Both the position numbers and the translations under genes were made by a program. The notes beneath the pieces were generated by a model. That model was not told where the DNA came from, ran no database searches, and saw nothing but the letters and a program-made list of their open reading frames with translations. From CAZPZR01 sp964591105 (GTDB lineage Bacteria > Bacillota > Clostridia > Lachnospirales > Lachnospiraceae): a stretch of 10,205 nucleotides of DNA. Of the stretch, positions 7,506-10,205 are shown in pieces. Every line of letters begins with the position of its first letter. Positions within the stretch are counted from its first letter, which is position 1. The stretch is from positions 1 to 10,205 of the forward strand of contig CAZPZR010000064.1 of NCBI GenBank assembly GCA_964591105.1. Reading direction: 5' to 3'.

Positions 7506-8402
7506 ATGAAAAAGGATTTTAAATCAGGATTTGTAACTCTTATTGGCCGTCCGAACGTGGGAAAATCCACGCTTATGAACCAGCTCATCGGCCAGAAAAT
7601 CGCAATTACATCTAATAAACCACAGACAACAAGAAACCGCATCCAGACGGTTCTGACAACGGAGGATGGGCAGATTGTATTCGTAGACACTCCAGGAATT
7701 CACAAAGCTAAAAACAAGCTTGGTGAATACATGGTGAATGTAGCGGAGCGAACATTGAACGAAGTAGACGTAGTTCTTTGGCTTGTAGAGCCAACCACAT
7801 ACATCGGAGCTGGCGAGCAGCACATTGCAAAGCAGCTTCAGCGAGTAAATACACCAGTTATTCTGGTCATCAACAAGATTGACAGCGTGAAAAAAGAAGA
7901 AGTGCTAGCGGCTATCGCAGCCTACAAAGATATCTATGATTTTGCTGAAATTGTTCCGGTTTCTGCGAGAAACGGCAATAACAAGGATGAACTCGTGAAC
8001 AGCATCATGAAATATCTTCCATATGGACCACAGTTTTATGATGAAGATACAATTACAGACCAGCCAGAACGTCAGATTGTTGCGGAACTGATCCGTGAAA
8101 AAGCATTGCATAGTCTTCAGGATGAGATTCCACATGGAATTGCTGTGGCAATCGACCAGATGAAGGCAAATAAAAAAGTAATGCATATCGACGCCACAAT
8201 TATTTGCGAAAGAGATTCTCACAAAGGAATCATCATTGGAAAGCAGGGGGCGATGCTGAAAAAAATTGGCAGCACTGCTCGTTATGAAATTGAAAGAATG
8301 TTGGATATGCAGGTGAATTTGAAGCTTTGGGTAAAAGTGAAGAAGGACTGGAGAGACAGCGAATTTTTAATGAAAAATTTTGGATATCGAGACGAGGAAT
8401 AA
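7506..8402 (+). CDS. era: GTPase Era
   Basis: A 298-residue GTP-binding protein that binds the 3' end of 16S rRNA and helps mature the 30S ribosomal subunit. The Ras-like domain shows G1 GRPNVGKST (14-22), the NKPQTTRNRI switch region (37-46), G3 DTPG (61-64), G4 NKID (123-126) and G5 SAR (153-155). A linker leads to the C-terminal type-II KH domain, with the RNA-binding GKQG loop at 245-248 inside HKGIIIGKQGAMLKKIG. Length is the family norm and nothing is missing. The start ATG is supported by AAAGGAG (7494-7500) at 5 bases. There is no convincing promoter in the 65-base gap upstream, so era is probably transcribed from the peptidase promoter or from inside that gene. The next genes are a YqzL-like ORF and recO, a grouping also known in Bacillus. 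Confidence 0.97.
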   Translation: MKKDFKSGFVTLIGRPNVGKSTLMNQLIGQKIAITSNKPQTTRNRIQTVLTTEDGQIVFVDTPGIHKAKNKLGEYMVNVAERTLNEVDVVLWLVEPTTYIGAGEQHIAKQLQRVNTPVILVINKIDSVKKEEVLAAIAAYKDIYDFAEIVPVSARNGNNKDELVNSIMKYLPYGPQFYDEDTITDQPERQIVAELIREKALHSLQDEIPHGIAVAIDQMKANKKVMHIDATIICERDSHKGIIIGKQGAMLKKIGSTARYEIERMLDMQVNLKLWVKVKKDWRDSEFLMKNFGYRDEE

Positions 8403-8491
8403 AAACAGACAAGTTTTGGGGATGCTAACCTTATCAAATTTGTGAAATGTATTTTTATAAATACGAATCAAACGCAAGATGAGGTGAGCAA

Positions 8492-8662
8492 ATGCAAAAG
8501 GTATATTGGGAACATTTTTGGACGACAGGGAAAGTAGAAGATTACCTATGTTATAAAGGCATGGCGATTTGTGAAACTATTTTAAATCGCTATGAGAAAG
8601 AGGATACGTGTGAATCAGATAACAGTTACCGGGATGGTGCTTCAGGCAACACCAATAGCTGA
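8492..8662 (+). CDS. Small YqzL-like protein between era and recO
   Basis: A 56-residue ORF, ATG 8492 to TGA 8660-8662, with a good Shine-Dalgarno site GAGGTG (8481-8486) 5 bases upstream. It starts MQKVYWEHFWTTGKVEDYLC and is acidic and polar after residue 35. The pattern of an aromatic/Trp residue, Phe, then TG-x-V-x-x-YL (W6, F9, G13, Y18, L19) resembles the start of Bacillus YqzL as I recall it, a small protein of unknown function encoded in the same place between era and recO. The last 17 codons overlap the start of recO in another frame (53 bases), so the overlapped tail may be poorly conserved. It is too short for most ORF cut-offs. That it is a gene is supported by its ribosome site, position and motif; no function is known to me. 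Confidence 0.7.
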   Translation: MQKVYWEHFWTTGKVEDYLCYKGMAICETILNRYEKEDTCESDNSYRDGASGNTNS

Positions 8663-9353
8663 ATATGACAGACGTGTAGTGATCCTGAGCAAAGAACGTG
8701 GCAAGATTTCCGCATTTGCGAGAGGCGCAAGACGCCCGAACAGTGCATTGATGGGAATGACAAGTCCATTTTCTTTTGGTGAATTCACGATATACGAGGG
8801 GCGGACATCATATACATTGGTGTCGGCCTCTATTTCCAATTATTTTCAAGAGCTTCGTATGGACGTAGAAGGGGCTTATTACGGCTTTTATTTCATGGAG
8901 CTGGCAAATTATTACGCAAGAGAAGCAAATGACGAGACAGAGCTTCTGAAGCTGTTATATCAGACTATGCGTGCACTGATCAATCCGAAAATCCCGAATC
9001 TCCTGATTCGCTACATCTATGAACTGCGTGTGGTTGCGATTAATGGTGAGGGACCACAGGTGTTTGAATGTGTTTGCTGTGGCGACAGAGAGCGCAAGCA
9101 GGTGTTCAGCGTACGGAGGGGAGGTCTCGTGTGTGAAGCATGTTTGTCGAGAAATGTATCCGATGAAAAAAAGCTGCTTCCATCTACGATTTATACCTTG
9201 CAATATATTATTGCTTCGCCAATAGAGAAGCTGTATACATTCTTGGTAAATGATGAAGTGTTAAAGGAATTAGAAGACGTTGTGACAGAATATCTGAAAG
9301 AATATGTGGGAAAACGCTTCAAATCCTTGGAAATCTTAGAAACAATTGTGTGA
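8610..9353 (+). CDS. recO: DNA repair protein RecO
   Basis: Recombination mediator that, with RecR and RecF, loads RecA onto SSB-coated single-stranded DNA in gap repair. With a GTG start it has 247 residues. The N-terminal OB-fold begins NQITVTGMVL, followed by the family stretch EYDRRVVILSKERGKISAFA and ARGARRPNSAL. A helical middle leads to a zinc motif, C154-x2-C157 and C175-x2-C178, as in Gram-positive and Thermus-type RecO. GTG 8610 is preferred because AAAGAGG (8597-8603) lies 6 bases upstream and RecO usually starts a few residues before ITVTG. The longer reading from ATG 8592 adds six residues (MRKRIR) but has no ribosome site before it. The gene overlaps the upstream small ORF by 53 bases, suggesting coupled translation. 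Identity is secure; the start is moderately so. Confidence 0.95.
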   Translation: MNQITVTGMVLQATPIAEYDRRVVILSKERGKISAFARGARRPNSALMGMTSPFSFGEFTIYEGRTSYTLVSASISNYFQELRMDVEGAYYGFYFMELANYYAREANDETELLKLLYQTMRALINPKIPNLLIRYIYELRVVAINGEGPQVFECVCCGDRERKQVFSVRRGGLVCEACLSRNVSDEKKLLPSTIYTLQYIIASPIEKLYTFLVNDEVLKELEDVVTEYLKEYVGKRFKSLEILETIV

Positions 9354-9359
9354 TAACAC

Positions 9360-9388
9360 TTGAAATGAAAGTAGGTAAAGGCTATAAT
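9360..9388 (+). promoter_or_regulatory. Strong sigma-A-type promoter for glyS
   Basis: TTGAAA (9360-9365), a 17-base spacer and TATAAT (9383-9388), one mismatch from the full consensus. It starts 7 bases after the recO stop codon and predicts a leader of about 50 bases. No terminator stands between recO and this promoter, so read-through from the era-recO unit is also possible. Confidence 0.83.
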
Positions 9389-9444
9389 AAAATGCAATTA
9401 TTCATTTTTATTACAAATGAAAATAGAAGGTGAGGAAAAGGAAT

Positions 9445-10205
9445 ATGGTAGAAAAATCTATGGACAAAATTGTAGCACTGGCAAAATCTAGAGGATTCGT
9501 ATATCCAGGGTCTGAGATTTATGGCGGTCTTGCAAATACATGGGATTATGGAAATCTTGGTGTTGAATTAAAAAATAATGTGAAAAAAGCATGGTGGCAG
9601 AAGTTCATTCAGGAATCTCCATACAACGTAGGTGTTGACTGTGCGATTCTTATGAACCCACAGACATGGGTAGCAAGTGGACATTTGGGTGGATTCAGTG
9701 ATCCACTTATGGACTGTAAAGAATGTCACGAACGTTTCCGTGCAGATCAGTTGATTGAAAACTTTGCAAAGGAACATGATATTGAACTTCAGGAGAGCGT
9801 AGACTCATGGACACAGGAACAGATGAAATCATTTATCGATGAGCACAATATTCCTTGTCCAACATGTGGAAAACATAACTTTACAGACATCCGTCAGTTC
9901 AACCTGATGTTTAAAACATTCCAGGGTGTAACAGAAGATGCAAAGAATACTGTTTACTTAAGACCTGAGACAGCACAGGGAATTTTCGTAAACTTTAAAA
10001 ATGTACAGCGTACATCTAGAAAGAAAATTCCATTTGGAATTGGACAGATTGGTAAATCATTTAGAAATGAAATTACACCAGGAAACTTCACATTCCGTAC
10101 AAGAGAATTTGAACAGATGGAATTAGAATTCTTCTGTGAACCAGGAACAGACCTTGAATGGTTTGCATATTGGAAACAGTTCTGCTTGAACTGGTTATCT
10201 ACATT
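9445..10205 (+). CDS. glyS: Glycyl-tRNA synthetase, alpha2 (dimeric) type, N-terminal part (3' end outside window)
   Basis: Class II aminoacyl-tRNA synthetase that charges tRNA-Gly with glycine. The 253 complete codons visible run off the right edge. The protein begins MVEKSMDKIVALAKSRGFVY and PGSEIYGGLANTWDYGNLGV, which is motif-1-side sequence of the single-polypeptide dimeric enzyme found in archaea, eukaryotes and many Gram-positives. It is not the alpha2-beta2 GlyQ/GlyS form. A zinc-type pair C91-x2-C94 and C138-x2-C141 is in the insertion, RPETAQGIF at 173-181 is glycine-site sequence, and motif 2 shows FRNEI (206-210) then FRTREFEQMELEFF (217-230). The start ATG has GAGG (9432-9435) 9 bases upstream. 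A full-length protein would be about 460 residues. The preceding gap is too short for a T-box. Confidence 0.96.
   Translation, partial: MVEKSMDKIVALAKSRGFVYPGSEIYGGLANTWDYGNLGVELKNNVKKAWWQKFIQESPYNVGVDCAILMNPQTWVASGHLGGFSDPLMDCKECHERFRADQLIENFAKEHDIELQESVDSWTQEQMKSFIDEHNIPCPTCGKHNFTDIRQFNLMFKTFQGVTEDAKNTVYLRPETAQGIFVNFKNVQRTSRKKIPFGIGQIGKSFRNEITPGNFTFRTREFEQMELEFFCEPGTDLEWFAYWKQFCLNWLST

Noticed and set aside
7480..7517. Promoter for era using either TTGACA hexamer
   Set aside because: At 16-18 base spacing the -10 positions fall at the ribosome site or inside the coding region and match poorly.
8441..8465. Promoter (TTGTGA ... TATAAA) or hairpin GTATTT/AAATAC between era and the small ORF
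   Set aside because: The spacer would be 10 bases, far too short. The hairpin is a 6-bp AT-rich stem without a following T-run.
9401..9421. TTCATTT/AAATGAA hairpin in the glyS leader as a regulator
   Set aside because: Seven A/T-dominated pairs with a 7-base loop; weak, and nothing links it to a known element.

Overview
The window reads as ordinary core chromosome of a low-GC anaerobic Firmicute. The best fit is Clostridia, family Lachnospiraceae. This is inferred from gene content (pyruvate:ferredoxin oxidoreductase, a lysine-riboswitch NhaC transporter, an AGCS symporter, a single-chain M16C/PreP-type peptidase, an alpha2-type glycyl-tRNA synthetase), from the AT-rich gaps with consensus sigma-A-type promoters, and from strong Shine-Dalgarno sites. 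All genes are on the + strand. There are no rRNA or tRNA genes, CRISPR arrays, insertion sequences or phage genes.

Layout. 1-703: 3' end of nifJ and its intrinsic terminator. 704-2743: a lysine-controlled unit made of a promoter, a complete lysine riboswitch with a readable antiterminator/terminator switch, an NhaC-family transporter gene and a terminator. 2744-4427: a single-gene unit for an alanine/glycine:cation symporter with its own promoter and terminator. 4428-7475: a large M16C metallopeptidase gene with a probable promoter, followed by a perfect hairpin that lacks a U-tract. 7476-9353: era, an unlisted small YqzL-like ORF, and recO, with no convincing promoter of their own. 9354-10205: a near-consensus promoter and the 5' part of glyS, cut by the window end.

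How the genes relate. The two transporters are separate transcription units. Both are inferred to move amino acids with cation coupling, and the first is tied directly to lysine level by RNA sensing. The era-yqzL-recO-glycyl-tRNA synthetase order matches the arrangement I recall from Bacillus (era, yqzL, recO, glyQ, glyS). Here a single-polypeptide alpha2 enzyme sits where Bacillus carries the two-subunit GlyQ/GlyS enzyme, and it has its own promoter and no room for a T-box.

I see no undescribed multi-gene system. The items most worth a second look are the fully traceable lysine switch in front of a nominal Na+/H+ antiporter, the 56-residue YqzL-like ORF that overlaps recO, and the U-tract-less hairpin before era.
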